From contig DASUHD010000060.1 in NCBI GenBank assembly GCA_036273675.1, positions 1-64,000 on the forward strand: 64,000 nt of DNA. The letters are read 5' to 3'. Shown one piece after another: positions 25,775 to 34,216 of the stretch. Position numbers and translations under genes: made by a program. The notes beneath the pieces were generated by a model. The model had not been told where the DNA came from. It did not search any database and saw only the letters and a program-made list of their open reading frames with translations. This DNA comes from DAHUXT01 sp036273675 (GTDB taxonomy: Bacteria; Chloroflexota; Ktedonobacteria; Ktedonobacterales; JADMIN01). Within the stretch, counting starts at the first letter, position 1, and each line of letters begins with the position of its first letter.

Positions 25775-26832
25775 GTGCGCAAGGTTGCCCCTGGGGTTGT
25801 GGTCGCGCTCTCGCTCGTCATCTTCCTGTGGGCCAGCCTCACACAGGAACCAATACGGGCAGCCATCTGGCAGCTTCGGGCCCAGTCCTGTGGCACAATT
25901 GTAGTCCAAGGTGAATCCTACCCGTTCGGCACTGACTCGGCGACCATGCTGCAGGAAGAAAACTGCTTCATGCGTGGCTACACGCGCTGCCAGGCCGTCA
26001 GACTCGGCTACGGGTCGGGCGGCATAGACTTCTCTGAGACGGACACCTTCGTGGTCGAGCCAGCTGAAGGGTGGCTGGCGGGGTGTGCCATCGCTGACAT
26101 CTACAAATCCCACATTGCCGCCGGCAAAACGTACACAGCCACACACCGCTGCACCCGCGCTGTGCGAGAGGCGGACTACAGCCTGCATATCCAGGGCTGC
26201 GGAGGCGGGGAGGATATCGTCATCAGCGCGCCGCTGGACATACCGCCCACCAAATCGCCAAACATCCCCCGTACGTCCGCGACGCTCGGCGGGAGCGTGT
26301 TTGCCTTTGACAACCAGTTCGGAGTCTACCACTGCTGCGACCACAGTGGCTGGGACTACCAGGGGCCATACGGCCCGCTCTGGGTCGGCGTATACACTGG
26401 CACGAATAGCGGCTATAACGGCTCTAGCGGCTATAACGGCTGGTACGGCTCTAGTGCCATGACGAGCTGGACTGCGAGTTCCTCACAGCGTGTGGTGGGC
26501 ATTGTGAATACTGGCGCCCTTGATGCCCCCACGGAGTGGACAGTGGGAGAGGCTCAAGCGATTTGTCGCCGCTTCCTCCCGCCGGATGCTCAATACGAGG
26601 CCACCACCACCATGCGGGGGTATGACCAGGGGGCCTCGAGGACTTCTACACCAGCGTCAGCCTGGCCAACACCGTGCTGCCCACGTATTTCAAGGATTGG
26701 ACTGGGCAGCCAGCCACGCCGGGAGCGTTTTACATCGTCTATAACTACTTTCGAATCGCTGGCCCGAACGCCCCGACGATAGGTATGTGCCGTGTAGGAA
26801 CAGACGAACAGTGGACGCAGAATCTGCCATAG
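25775..26832 (+). pseudogene. Membrane-anchored protein with domain copy B, frameshifted
   Basis: The frame opens with a membrane helix (about residues 8-24), a 150-residue Cys-rich outer region, and then the same domain as the 24206 lipoprotein (LGGSVFAFDNQFG, GPYGPLWVGVYTG, RRFLPPDAQY). The frame breaks at a run of five G (26629-26633): downstream, the other frame continues the homology (DFYTSVSLANT, GTDEQW) to a stop at 26830. One extra G would restore a full protein. The start is also doubtful: GTG 25775 lacks a ribosome site. Either a decaying gene, a switchable G run, or a sequence error. Also notable: an internal Gly-Tyr-Asn-Gly repeat (YNGSSGYNGWYGSS). Confidence 0.6.
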
Positions 26833-26911
26833 GCGTCCTGTCGAACTGGGCGCTTCAGCGGGGAGAATCGCCAAGGATTCTCAACGTATCCTGATTCTTG
26901 CCCGATCGGCT

Positions 26912-27214
26912 CTAGGCCGCACGCCTGGCGCGCGTTCTGGCCGCCCGACGCTCCACGCGGGCTTGCCAGTCCCGTGTCTTGCGCCCCTCGAAGCGAACAG
27001 CAGAGAGGTAGTGTATGGTCAACCCGATGCCCCACCCGATGAGTGGCAGGAAGAACCACAGGAACCCCGGCGTCCAGGCCAGGTTGATGACAACCAGAAC
27101 GATGTTCACCAGCACATAGAGTAGCGCGTGCACGACGAAGCCGATGTATCCTTCCCATGCGCGCAGGTCGGCCTCCGCCTGTTCATAGTCGGCAAGTGTG
27201 ATCGCGTCAATCAT
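26912..27214 (-). CDS. 2TM-domain small membrane protein
   Basis: A 100-residue protein with an acidic N-terminal helix, two membrane helices (about residues 27-46 and 52-70) and a very basic tail (RRAARTRARRAA). This layout matches the 2TM domain found alone or attached to kinases and transcription factors. ATG 27214 follows AAGGAGGTG with eight-base spacing; the upstream GTG lies within that site. Function unknown; the basic tail is cytosolic by the positive-inside rule. Confidence 0.7.
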   Translation of the reverse strand: MIDAITLADYEQAEADLRAWEGYIGFVVHALLYVLVNIVLVVINLAWTPGFLWFFLPLIGWGIGLTIHYLSAVRFEGRKTRDWQARVERRAARTRARRAA

Positions 27215-27479
27215 GGCTGTCACCTCCTTCCTCGATTCGAGTAACGCATGTATGTCTCACGGCGCTGACACGAACCTGGAGATCAGTCGCACAACCACGT
27301 CACGAGCGAGCCATTGTACCAACGGAGCAGTAACATCAGCGAGATTACCCAACCAAGGCGCGACGACCTGCCCAAACGTATAGGCCTATCTTCCTCACTT
27401 GGTCGTGCGTATGTATGTCAATCATGGTAGTATTTATGAAGTAACTAACTTTTCTACCATACCTCACAGAGGAGGAACC

Positions 27480-27887
27480 ATGAGCGGCCCAGGCAACTAC
27501 AATCAGGCGATCATCGAGCAGTATCGCGCCAATGGCGGCAAGACCAACCACCCGCTACCTTTGCTCTTGCTGATTACGAAGGGCGCCAAGAGCGGCGAGA
27601 CGCGGACGAACCCCCTCGCCTACTCGCGTGATGGCGACCATTACATCGTCCTGGCCTCTAAGGGCGGCGCGCCGACCAATCCCGCCTGGTACTACAACGT
27701 GCTCGCCAACCCCATCGTGACCGTCGAGGTGGGCGACGACCGCTTCCAGGCGCGCGCCACCCCTGCCACCGGCGACGAGTACGAGCGGCTCTTCACTCAG
27801 CACGCGACGCAGATGCCCGGATTCGCCGAGTACAAGAAGAAGACCTCGCGACAGATTCCAGTCATCATCCTGGAGCGGATAGGATAG
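27480..27887 (+). CDS. Deazaflavin-dependent nitroreductase-family protein
   Basis: About 135 residues matching the split-barrel F420/flavin-dependent oxidoreductase family: LLLLITKGAKSGETRTNPLAYSRDGD is the cofactor-binding strand-turn region, and NPAWYYNVLANPIVTVEVG is characteristic. Members reduce nitro groups or other substrates with F420H2; the true substrate is unknown. GAGGAGGAACC precedes ATG 27480, so the 27-residue longer form is rejected. An imperfect inverted repeat (ATGGTAG ... CTACCAT, 27425-27462) lies just upstream. Confidence 0.85.
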   Translation: MSGPGNYNQAIIEQYRANGGKTNHPLPLLLLITKGAKSGETRTNPLAYSRDGDHYIVLASKGGAPTNPAWYYNVLANPIVTVEVGDDRFQARATPATGDEYERLFTQHATQMPGFAEYKKKTSRQIPVIILERIG

Positions 27888-28107
27888 CTGTCGGGGACGC
27901 TGCTGCTTTCATAGGCGGGACGTCCCATCCAAACCAATGTGGACATGTGCGCCTCAGGCTATCGAGGGACTTCCTGTGCGATGTATGGAGGCGGTACACT
28001 TTCTGAACTGGTGTTTCAGCGCGGCGTATCATACCGTGGAATGTGAACGGTTCAACCGTATCGTCACAGCATGATAGGTATGATAGAAGCACAGGAAGGA
28101 AAGCAAG

Positions 28108-28869
28108 ATGTCCTGGTTCGAGCATGGTACATCACGCATCTACTATGAGGAGTCCGGCGCTGGCGATCCCGTCTTGCTGTTGCCGGGATTCAGCGACCGC
28201 ATCGAGGGCCATGTCGCGCTCCGGCAGGCGCTTGTTCCCGGCAACCGTGTGATTGCCGCCGATCTGCCCGGCTCGGGGCGTTCAGGGCCGCAGCCGCGCG
28301 AGTACACTGCCAGCTATCTTGCTGATGACGCGCGCTCGTTCGCCGACCTGCTGCGCAGCCTGAACGCCGGGCCGACGCATCTGCTCGGCTTCAGCGATGG
28401 CGGCGAGGTTGCCCTGCTGATGGCGGAGCAGACGCCGGATGTTGTGCGCTCCGTGCTGGCCTGGGGCGCATGTGGCACAATCAGCGATCCCGATGGCCAG
28501 TTGCGCGAGGTCATGTGCACCGTCGTCGATCATCCCATTCCGCCGATGCAAGGCTATCGCGACTACCTCGTCGCCACGTATGGCGAGGCCAACGCGCGCA
28601 CTACCACACAGAATCTTGTCAAGGCTATGGACGCAATCGTCGCGGCTGGTGGCGACCTCAGCGCCGAGAAGGCGGGGGATATCGCTTGCCCGGTGCTGCT
28701 CGTCGCTGGCGAGCAAGATATGTTCGTTCCCAGGGCGCTGCTCGACAAGATTGTCTCGCGCCTGCGGCATGGCGAGATGATTGTGGTGGAGGGCGCCGGA
28801 CACGATGTCCACAACGCCCGCCCCGAATGGTTTCAGCAGACCGTCCTCGACTGGCTGGCGAAACACTAG
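28108..28869 (+). CDS. Alpha/beta hydrolase
   Basis: A 253-residue single-domain hydrolase. The nucleophile elbow is GFSDGG (about residue 93), the acid is in GEQDMFVP and the His in GAGHDVH near residue 236; LLPGFSD near residue 26 forms the oxyanion region. The substrate cannot be deduced. AAGGAAAG lies before the ATG. Upstream, ACGGTTCAACCGT (28047-28059) is a short palindrome that may be an operator. Confidence 0.88.
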   Translation: MSWFEHGTSRIYYEESGAGDPVLLLPGFSDRIEGHVALRQALVPGNRVIAADLPGSGRSGPQPREYTASYLADDARSFADLLRSLNAGPTHLLGFSDGGEVALLMAEQTPDVVRSVLAWGACGTISDPDGQLREVMCTVVDHPIPPMQGYRDYLVATYGEANARTTTQNLVKAMDAIVAAGGDLSAEKAGDIACPVLLVAGEQDMFVPRALLDKIVSRLRHGEMIVVEGAGHDVHNARPEWFQQTVLDWLAKH

Positions 28870-29091
28870 ATTGCGCTCCACCTCATCCATCGTCGCAGAG
28901 TCGATGCCTCCATACTCCTTTGGTGAGTGTGGGGGCGTTCGCATCACGTACGTGTATTCGCCGATTCAATCCCTCCCCTGAAGTAGATACAATACAATCC
29001 ACTCGGCAGCAACGCCGATTGATGCGTGCGCAGATAGGCTGCGGTGGCCTCGGACATTCTGAGACATCGTGGCGCCGGAAGGATAGAACTC

Positions 29092-30723
29092 ATGACGACG
29101 GATGCTACAGGCGCTACAGGCGCTAGCGAGCGGGAGGGAAGTGAGGCGGCGCTGAAGGCTGGCGCGGGTGGTGGTGTGGCGCGGAGCCGCGCCGCGTTCG
29201 CGTCGCGATTGCCGCTCCTGGCGCTGGTCTTTATCGCCGGGGTCGTCTCGCTGGCGATTGAGATGTGCGGGCCGCGACTGATGGCGCCGTACTTTGGCAC
29301 GTCGCAGATTATCTGGGCGACACAGATCGGGTTCACCCTGCTCTACCTCTCGCTCGGCTATTTCATCGGCGGGCGACTTGCGGATCGCTACCCACGGGCG
29401 GAGGTCGTCTGTGGCATTACAGCGGTGGCGGCGCTGGCGACCGGGCTGATCCCGCTGATCAGCAGATCAGTGCTCGACTGGTCGGTGGGTGGGATGACCA
29501 ATGCGAATCCGAGCGTCTTCATCAGCGCCCTGATCGCGGTGAACCTGCTCTTCGCGGTTCCCACGATCCTGCTGGGGATGGTCTCGCCGTTCGCCATCCG
29601 GCTGACGGTGGAGCAGGTGGGGAGCGCGGGCCGAAGCGCGGGGAGCCTCTACGCGCTCTCGACGCTCGGCAGCATCATCGGCGCGTTTCTGCCAGCGCTC
29701 GTGCTGATTCCGGCATGGGGCGTACGCAATACGCTCTATGCCGCATGCATCGTGTTGCTCGTGGCGTCGGTCTGGGGGCTACGGCTGCGCGGGCGGGCGG
29801 TGAGCGTAGCGCTGGGGGCGCTGCTGCTCGTGCCGATGTTCGCGCAGGGGCCGCTCAAGTCGCGCCCCGGCCTCATCTATGAACAGGAATCGCTGTACAA
29901 CTACATCCAGGTCGTGCGGGAAGCGGACGGCACGCACGATCTCATCCTGAACGAAGGCGCCGGGGCGATCCACTCGAAGTACCACCCGGACCGAGTGCTC
30001 TTTGGGTCGTCGTGGTATGCGGAATACCTGCTGATGGCGCCCTATTTCAATCAGGGCTTCACCCCCGATAAACTGAAGCGCATCGCCATCGTCGGGCTGG
30101 CGGGCGGGACACTCGCGCGGCAATATACGGCGGCCTACGGGCCGATTGCGGTTGATGGCGTGGAGATCGATCCGGCTATCGTGGACGTGGGGCGCAGGTA
30201 TTTCGGGATGGATGAGTCGAACTTGAACGTCTACCTCGGCGATGGGCGCACCTTCATGCGGACGACGCAGCAGACCTATGACGTGGTGATGGTTGACGCC
30301 TTCCAGCAGCCCTATATGCCCTTCCACCTCACCACACGCGAGTTTCTCGAAGAGATCAAGGCGCGCCTCTCGCCAACAGGCGTGGTGACGTTCACAACGG
30401 GCCACACCTGCACGGATTATCGGCTGGCGCAGGCGTTCGTGAATACGCTGAGCCAGGTCTTCCCCAGCATCTATATGTTCGATGTGCCGGGTACATTGAA
30501 TACCGAGGTGATCGCGACGATGCAGCCGACGACGCTCTCGACCTTCCGGGAGAACCTGCTGAATATTCCAACGGATACGATGCTGGGTACGGTCGCGGAC
30601 GAGGCGCTCCAGGTGATGAAGGTGGCCACGCCGGAGCGCGACGGGATTGTCTTCAGCGATGACCGCGCGCCCGTCGAGCAGCTCACCGACCAGCTCATCC
30701 TCAGCTACATCCGCTGCCGGTGA
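29092..30723 (+). CDS. Membrane-fused spermidine synthase-like protein
   Basis: About 543 residues. The N-terminal part (about 40-260) has six or more membrane helices of the MFS-like type (LALVFIAGVVSLAIEMCGPRLMAPYFG), and the C-terminal part is an aminopropyltransferase fold: AIVGLAGGTLARQY for the decarboxylated-SAM site, VDGVEIDPAIVDVGRRYF, LGDGRTFM and VMVDAFQQPYMPFHL, with the catalytic Asp region partly changed. Start ATG 29092 follows GGAAGG. It converges on the speD fusion gene, suggesting a shared polyamine theme. Actual transferase activity is unproven, because many fused homologues are not confirmed spermidine synthases. Confidence 0.82.
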   Translation: MTTDATGATGASEREGSEAALKAGAGGGVARSRAAFASRLPLLALVFIAGVVSLAIEMCGPRLMAPYFGTSQIIWATQIGFTLLYLSLGYFIGGRLADRYPRAEVVCGITAVAALATGLIPLISRSVLDWSVGGMTNANPSVFISALIAVNLLFAVPTILLGMVSPFAIRLTVEQVGSAGRSAGSLYALSTLGSIIGAFLPALVLIPAWGVRNTLYAACIVLLVASVWGLRLRGRAVSVALGALLLVPMFAQGPLKSRPGLIYEQESLYNYIQVVREADGTHDLILNEGAGAIHSKYHPDRVLFGSSWYAEYLLMAPYFNQGFTPDKLKRIAIVGLAGGTLARQYTAAYGPIAVDGVEIDPAIVDVGRRYFGMDESNLNVYLGDGRTFMRTTQQTYDVVMVDAFQQPYMPFHLTTREFLEEIKARLSPTGVVTFTTGHTCTDYRLAQAFVNTLSQVFPSIYMFDVPGTLNTEVIATMQPTTLSTFRENLLNIPTDTMLGTVADEALQVMKVATPERDGIVFSDDRAPVEQLTDQLILSYIRCR

Positions 30724-30743
30724 CGGATGGCGCGTGTAACAGC

Positions 30744-30779
30744 AATGCCCCCTGCTCTACATCCAAGAGAGGGGGCATT
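30744..30779. terminator. Bidirectional terminator hairpin between convergent genes
   Basis: AATGCCCCCT and AGGGGGCATT form a perfect 10-bp outer stem, and CTCT/AGAG extend it inward. It lies between the spermidine-synthase-like gene (stop 30723) and the end of the speD fusion (30795), so it can serve both. Confidence 0.7.
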
Positions 30780-30794
30780 CGCGTTGTTGGCAAG

Positions 30795-32417
30795 CTACGC
30801 CAGCGCGGGAGATTTCTCGGTGCTGTCGGCTCGCATTCGCGTCTGCGGGTGGCGCTGGGCCAGCCCGCTGACCAGCAGTGGTAGCGCCAATGTGGCATCC
30901 GCGCGGACGGCGATGGCGTGCCTGCCTGTGGCGAAGGGCTGCGCTCCCAGAGCGACGACGCCCGCCAGCGCCGGAGCCGCCAGGCCCAGCAGACCCGTGG
31001 CCGCCTGTGATTGAGCGAGCAGCGCGTCGGCCGCGCCCGCGCCACACTGGATGACGCCGAACGCATCGCGCGCCGCTAGCAACCTTGCCAGCGCAAGGGT
31101 ATCGGCAGCGGAATCCACCGTGAAGGCCGCTCCGTCGGGACGAGGCGCCAGCAGCAACGCTCCGAACGCGCTCACACTGAGGTCGGGCGAGTAGATCGGC
31201 GTACCATTCTGCGCCGCCGCCTGAAGCAGTCCCTTACGCGGAGCCTTCGTCGGCAGATTGGCGCCCAGCCGCTGCCACAACTCCGAGGCGGCCATGCCCG
31301 GCTGTTGCTCCGCCAGGAAGTCGCGGAAGAACGCCAGCGCGTGTTTCCGTCCCTCGTCAGTCATCACCATCTCGCCGTCCTCGCCAACGAAGTGCGCGTG
31401 GCCAAGCGCCTCATAGAGATCGGCAAGCAGGTTGTCGCTGCTGGCGATGATGCTGTCCACGTAGCCACGCTCGACGGCGAAGACCAGCAGCTCGCGCATG
31501 CCCTCGGCAATCACCGGCGCGGAGAGCGTCAGCGCAATCGTCGTCTTCTCGGCGCGCACCAGCCGCTCCCACTCGGCCAGCGCCAGCCCCAGCGCGCGCG
31601 CCTGCCCGCCGGTGGCCGCCATCTTATCCAGCAGGCCGCTCATCGAGGCGGTGGGATTGACAAGCACTGGCTCGCTGGCAGACAGCGGCGTACCGTTGGC
31701 GGTGGTTGGCGCGTGCTGGTCGCCTGTTAGCCCTACGACAGTAGCCCCGCCGCGCGCGCACGGCTCGCAGCCGTCATCCGTCGTGGCGGCATTGTCAGCG
31801 CCATACGTGCCAATGTCGGGTGTCACGCCATACTGCGGCCAGAGCATCCGCCCGCCCGCGGCATCCAGCCCCTCGGCGGCGCGGCGCGCCAGAACGGCGG
31901 CGCGCTCATCACTCAGGGATTCGGCGGGCGACTCATCGGGCAGGGCAGGCTCTTTGCTGATGATTCCAGCCTGAAGGCGAGCGTCGGCGGCGGCGATCAG
32001 CTCGTCGGTCGCGCCGTTCTTGCCATGATGTGGCCCTTTGAACGAGAGACCGCGCTGCACCAGCATGCGGTCCATCTCCCGCACGTCGAATGCGATGCGG
32101 ATGTACTCGATGGCCTTCTCATGGTCGAAGTTCTTGCACGAGAAGATGTCCATCGTGAAGTAGTCCAGCTCAGGGAAGGTGTGGATGGCGATGTGGCTCT
32201 CGGCGATGACGACCAGGCCAGAGACGCCGGAATAGGCGGGGTCGGGCGCCTGGTACTCGAACATGTAGGGGCCGCCGATTTTGGTCATACCGATCGCGGC
32301 GGGGTAGTCGTTCAGCACTTGCTCGACGAGGATGCGATCTGCGAGCTTGCGGGTGTCACAACGGGAACCATCGATAATCAGGTGGGGTCCGAACACGTAG
32401 CGAATCTCCTCTACCAT
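30795..32417 (-). CDS. speD: S-adenosylmethionine decarboxylase fused to a deoxyhypusine-synthase-like domain
   Basis: Residues 1-130 are a class 1B SpeD proenzyme: self-cleavage at Glu73-Ser74 in AESHIAIH makes the pyruvoyl group, and His79 and Cys94 (DIFSC) match the processing and catalytic residues. After a 110-residue Ala/Asp-rich linker with CEPC, residues about 250-530 resemble deoxyhypusine synthase/homospermidine synthase (SMSGLLDKMAATGGQARALG, YVDSIIASSDNLLADLYE, NGTPIYSPDLSVSAFG). The lysine of the usual SWGK active site is missing (ALPLLVSGL). So AdoMet decarboxylation is well supported, while the second half may be non-catalytic, regulatory or do new chemistry. No clear ribosome site precedes the ATG; a small reading frame lies just upstream. 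Confidence 0.85.
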   Translation of the reverse strand: MVEEIRYVFGPHLIIDGSRCDTRKLADRILVEQVLNDYPAAIGMTKIGGPYMFEYQAPDPAYSGVSGLVVIAESHIAIHTFPELDYFTMDIFSCKNFDHEKAIEYIRIAFDVREMDRMLVQRGLSFKGPHHGKNGATDELIAAADARLQAGIISKEPALPDESPAESLSDERAAVLARRAAEGLDAAGGRMLWPQYGVTPDIGTYGADNAATTDDGCEPCARGGATVVGLTGDQHAPTTANGTPLSASEPVLVNPTASMSGLLDKMAATGGQARALGLALAEWERLVRAEKTTIALTLSAPVIAEGMRELLVFAVERGYVDSIIASSDNLLADLYEALGHAHFVGEDGEMVMTDEGRKHALAFFRDFLAEQQPGMAASELWQRLGANLPTKAPRKGLLQAAAQNGTPIYSPDLSVSAFGALLLAPRPDGAAFTVDSAADTLALARLLAARDAFGVIQCGAGAADALLAQSQAATGLLGLAAPALAGVVALGAQPFATGRHAIAVRADATLALPLLVSGLAQRHPQTRMRADSTEKSPALA

Positions 32418-32450
32418 GCGCGGCTCTGCGCATTCTACGCGCGGGCGGCG

Positions 32451-32555
32451 CTAGCTGTTTCCGCTCTGGAAGCAGCCGATGTACCAACTGAGATAGGTGC
32501 CAACAAGCATGCCGCGAGCGGGTTGCTCGGCGTGCATACTGCCATCGGTACTCAT
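32451..32555 (-). CDS. Possible 34-residue leader peptide upstream of speD
   Basis: A short frame with AAAGGGA five bases before its ATG, ending 33 bases before the speD start, on the same strand. It encodes a peptide ending SWYIGCFQSGNS. speD itself lacks a good ribosome site, so translation of this frame could control speD. Inference from arrangement only; conservation is unknown. Confidence 0.4.
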   Translation of the reverse strand: MSTDGSMHAEQPARGMLVGTYLSWYIGCFQSGNS

Positions 32556-32817
32556 AGAGTCCCTTTCCCTGCGATCAAGCTCCCTGCCTGAGACAGCTTC
32601 CATAGTTGGCGTGGAATGCTGCGAAGCGCCGGGTGAGGGCGGTTCGGGAGGCGGCTCGATGTAGACGCACGGTGGGGGCGTGATTCCCCCAGCCGTAGAA
32701 ATATACGGTGGAATGGGGTGAAAAGTAAAGATTGTACAAGGCGCCGACGAGTTACAATCCCAGAAACCCAGCCAGACAAGGGAATTGAATGGCAACATAT
32801 TTCTTGGGTTGCCCTTG

Positions 32818-32843
32818 CCGCAGGCTGAAGCCCTGCGGCTAAT
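32818..32843 (+). repeat. Dispersed palindrome with TGAA-type loop, copy 4
   Basis: CCGCAGG-CTGAAGC-CCTGCGG followed by CTAAT. Same plan as the copies at 2150, 2221 and 7144. The 385 bases between the leader frame and the methyltransferase hold this element and otherwise nothing I can identify. Confidence 0.65.
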
Positions 32844-32940
32844 CCTGTCCTCGGCTCAATTCACCCGGAACAAACCTTTAGCCTAGCGTGCCAGCGAAAA
32901 CAGGCAAGCACGGTAGGCTCTCTTCTCCCATTTCCCGCAC

Positions 32941-33744
32941 TCACTTGATACCGATGCGGACCCGGTAACTAAAATACCAGGGGATTGGCTTGGACCCGAG
33001 AGCACGGAACGCCACGCGTGTGAGGCGATCAAAACCGATTTCTTGTTCGGTGATGGTTCCCAGCTTGAACTGGTGGCGGTATCCATTCGTCAGAATCATC
33101 TCAAGAAAACGCGCAGCGTCTCCTTGCTCGATATGGTGCAGAAAGAGTTCGCGTGTGAAGTGGAAGTGGCCGCTGTCGCGCATGCGGTCGAGGTGCGTAT
33201 TCTTCGGCCATTTCGGAAGACTCTCGGTAAGTCCACGCTCCTGCATAAGCTCGTCGAACTGGTTGTCAATTTCCTGGTATACCTGCTCAAGCTCCCAGTT
33301 GAGCGCTGGGGGCCAGTCATAATCGTAGGCGGCGAAGAGCCCTCCGGGCCGCAGAATACGGGCGACCTCGGCGAGTGTCGATGTTGGTTCCATCCAGTGA
33401 AACGATTGGGCCGCAGTGACAATATCCGCACACTCATCAGGCAGGCCAGTCCGATGAGCAACTCCCTCTCGATAGTTGATATGAGCTGCGTAAGGATGGC
33501 CCTCGATGTTGCGCACAGCTCGGGTACGCATATCGGCATTAGGTTCGATCCCAATCACCTCCTCGGCACGCTCACCCCAGATCGCGGTGGATAATCCTGT
33601 CCCGCTGCCTATGTCCACTACCAGGGCGGGATGCGACATACCAATCAACTGCGTCAGCAGATCAAGCAATGCTGGTGGTGGCGACGGTCTCGCCTGGTCG
33701 TAGCTGTCGGCAAAGCCAGTCCAAATTTCACTAGTTCCTGTCAT
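32941..33744 (-). CDS. SAM-dependent class I methyltransferase
   Basis: A 267-residue protein. VVDIGSGTGLSTAIWG is motif I for SAM binding, VIGIEPNADMR motif II, IVTAAQSFHWMEP motif IV and ILRPGGLFAAYDYD motif V, as in the UbiE/Coq5-like methyltransferase_11 group. The C-terminal 110 residues form a substrate-binding cap; the substrate is unknown. AGGAG lies nine bases before the ATG. It is isolated from its neighbours by non-coding DNA. Confidence 0.88.
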   Translation of the reverse strand: MTGTSEIWTGFADSYDQARPSPPPALLDLLTQLIGMSHPALVVDIGSGTGLSTAIWGERAEEVIGIEPNADMRTRAVRNIEGHPYAAHINYREGVAHRTGLPDECADIVTAAQSFHWMEPTSTLAEVARILRPGGLFAAYDYDWPPALNWELEQVYQEIDNQFDELMQERGLTESLPKWPKNTHLDRMRDSGHFHFTRELFLHHIEQGDAARFLEMILTNGYRHQFKLGTITEQEIGFDRLTRVAFRALGSKPIPWYFSYRVRIGIK

Positions 33745-34036
33745 GGTGTTGTCTCCTGAATCATTCGCGTTTCCATCTATCCCCTCCCATCTATATGGAG
33801 AAGGCGGGAGAGTTCTGTGCGCCCCTCACTCCCGCACAGCGAGGAATCAGCCAGGTCTGGCGGCAGCGGGAGGTGCGCCCAATTGTGAGCAAAACGAGAG
33901 ACGCGTGTGTTTTGTCGTGTTCGTTCCGTGATTGCCCAGGCCTATCCTCCTTTCAGGAGTAGACTCAGGAGTGGGTCGTGTGCTGGGAGGCGGCCCGCTC
34001 ATCCCCCGAAACAATGGTATCACTCTGGAGGTTTGG

Positions 34037-34216
34037 ATGCAGGCAGCCTGCTTCGCCGTGGGGCTGGTGATGCTCGGACTGGCGGGACTGTCGCAGGGAG
34101 CGAGGGCAGGTCAGGGCAGGACAACGGATGCGACACACGCCAGGGAGGCAGGATATGGTCTCACTGCAAACCGAGCAAGCAGCGCCCGTCAAGCAGGCGC
34201 GCCTCTTCTATCTTGA
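34037..34216 (+). CDS. Possible 59-residue membrane peptide
   Basis: GGAGG lies five bases before this ATG; the peptide has one hydrophobic stretch (about residues 4-19, AACFAVGLVMLGLAGL) and a basic, polar tail. It overlaps the start of the acyltransferase gene by about 60 bases in another frame. It might be a small membrane protein or a translational leader; no similarity was recognised. Confidence 0.3.
   Translation: MQAACFAVGLVMLGLAGLSQGARAGQGRTTDATHAREAGYGLTANRASSARQAGAPLLS

Noticed and set aside
29092..30723. Naming this gene speE
   Set aside because: The membrane-fused group is only related to spermidine synthase, and the substrate residues are not all conserved, so no symbol was given.
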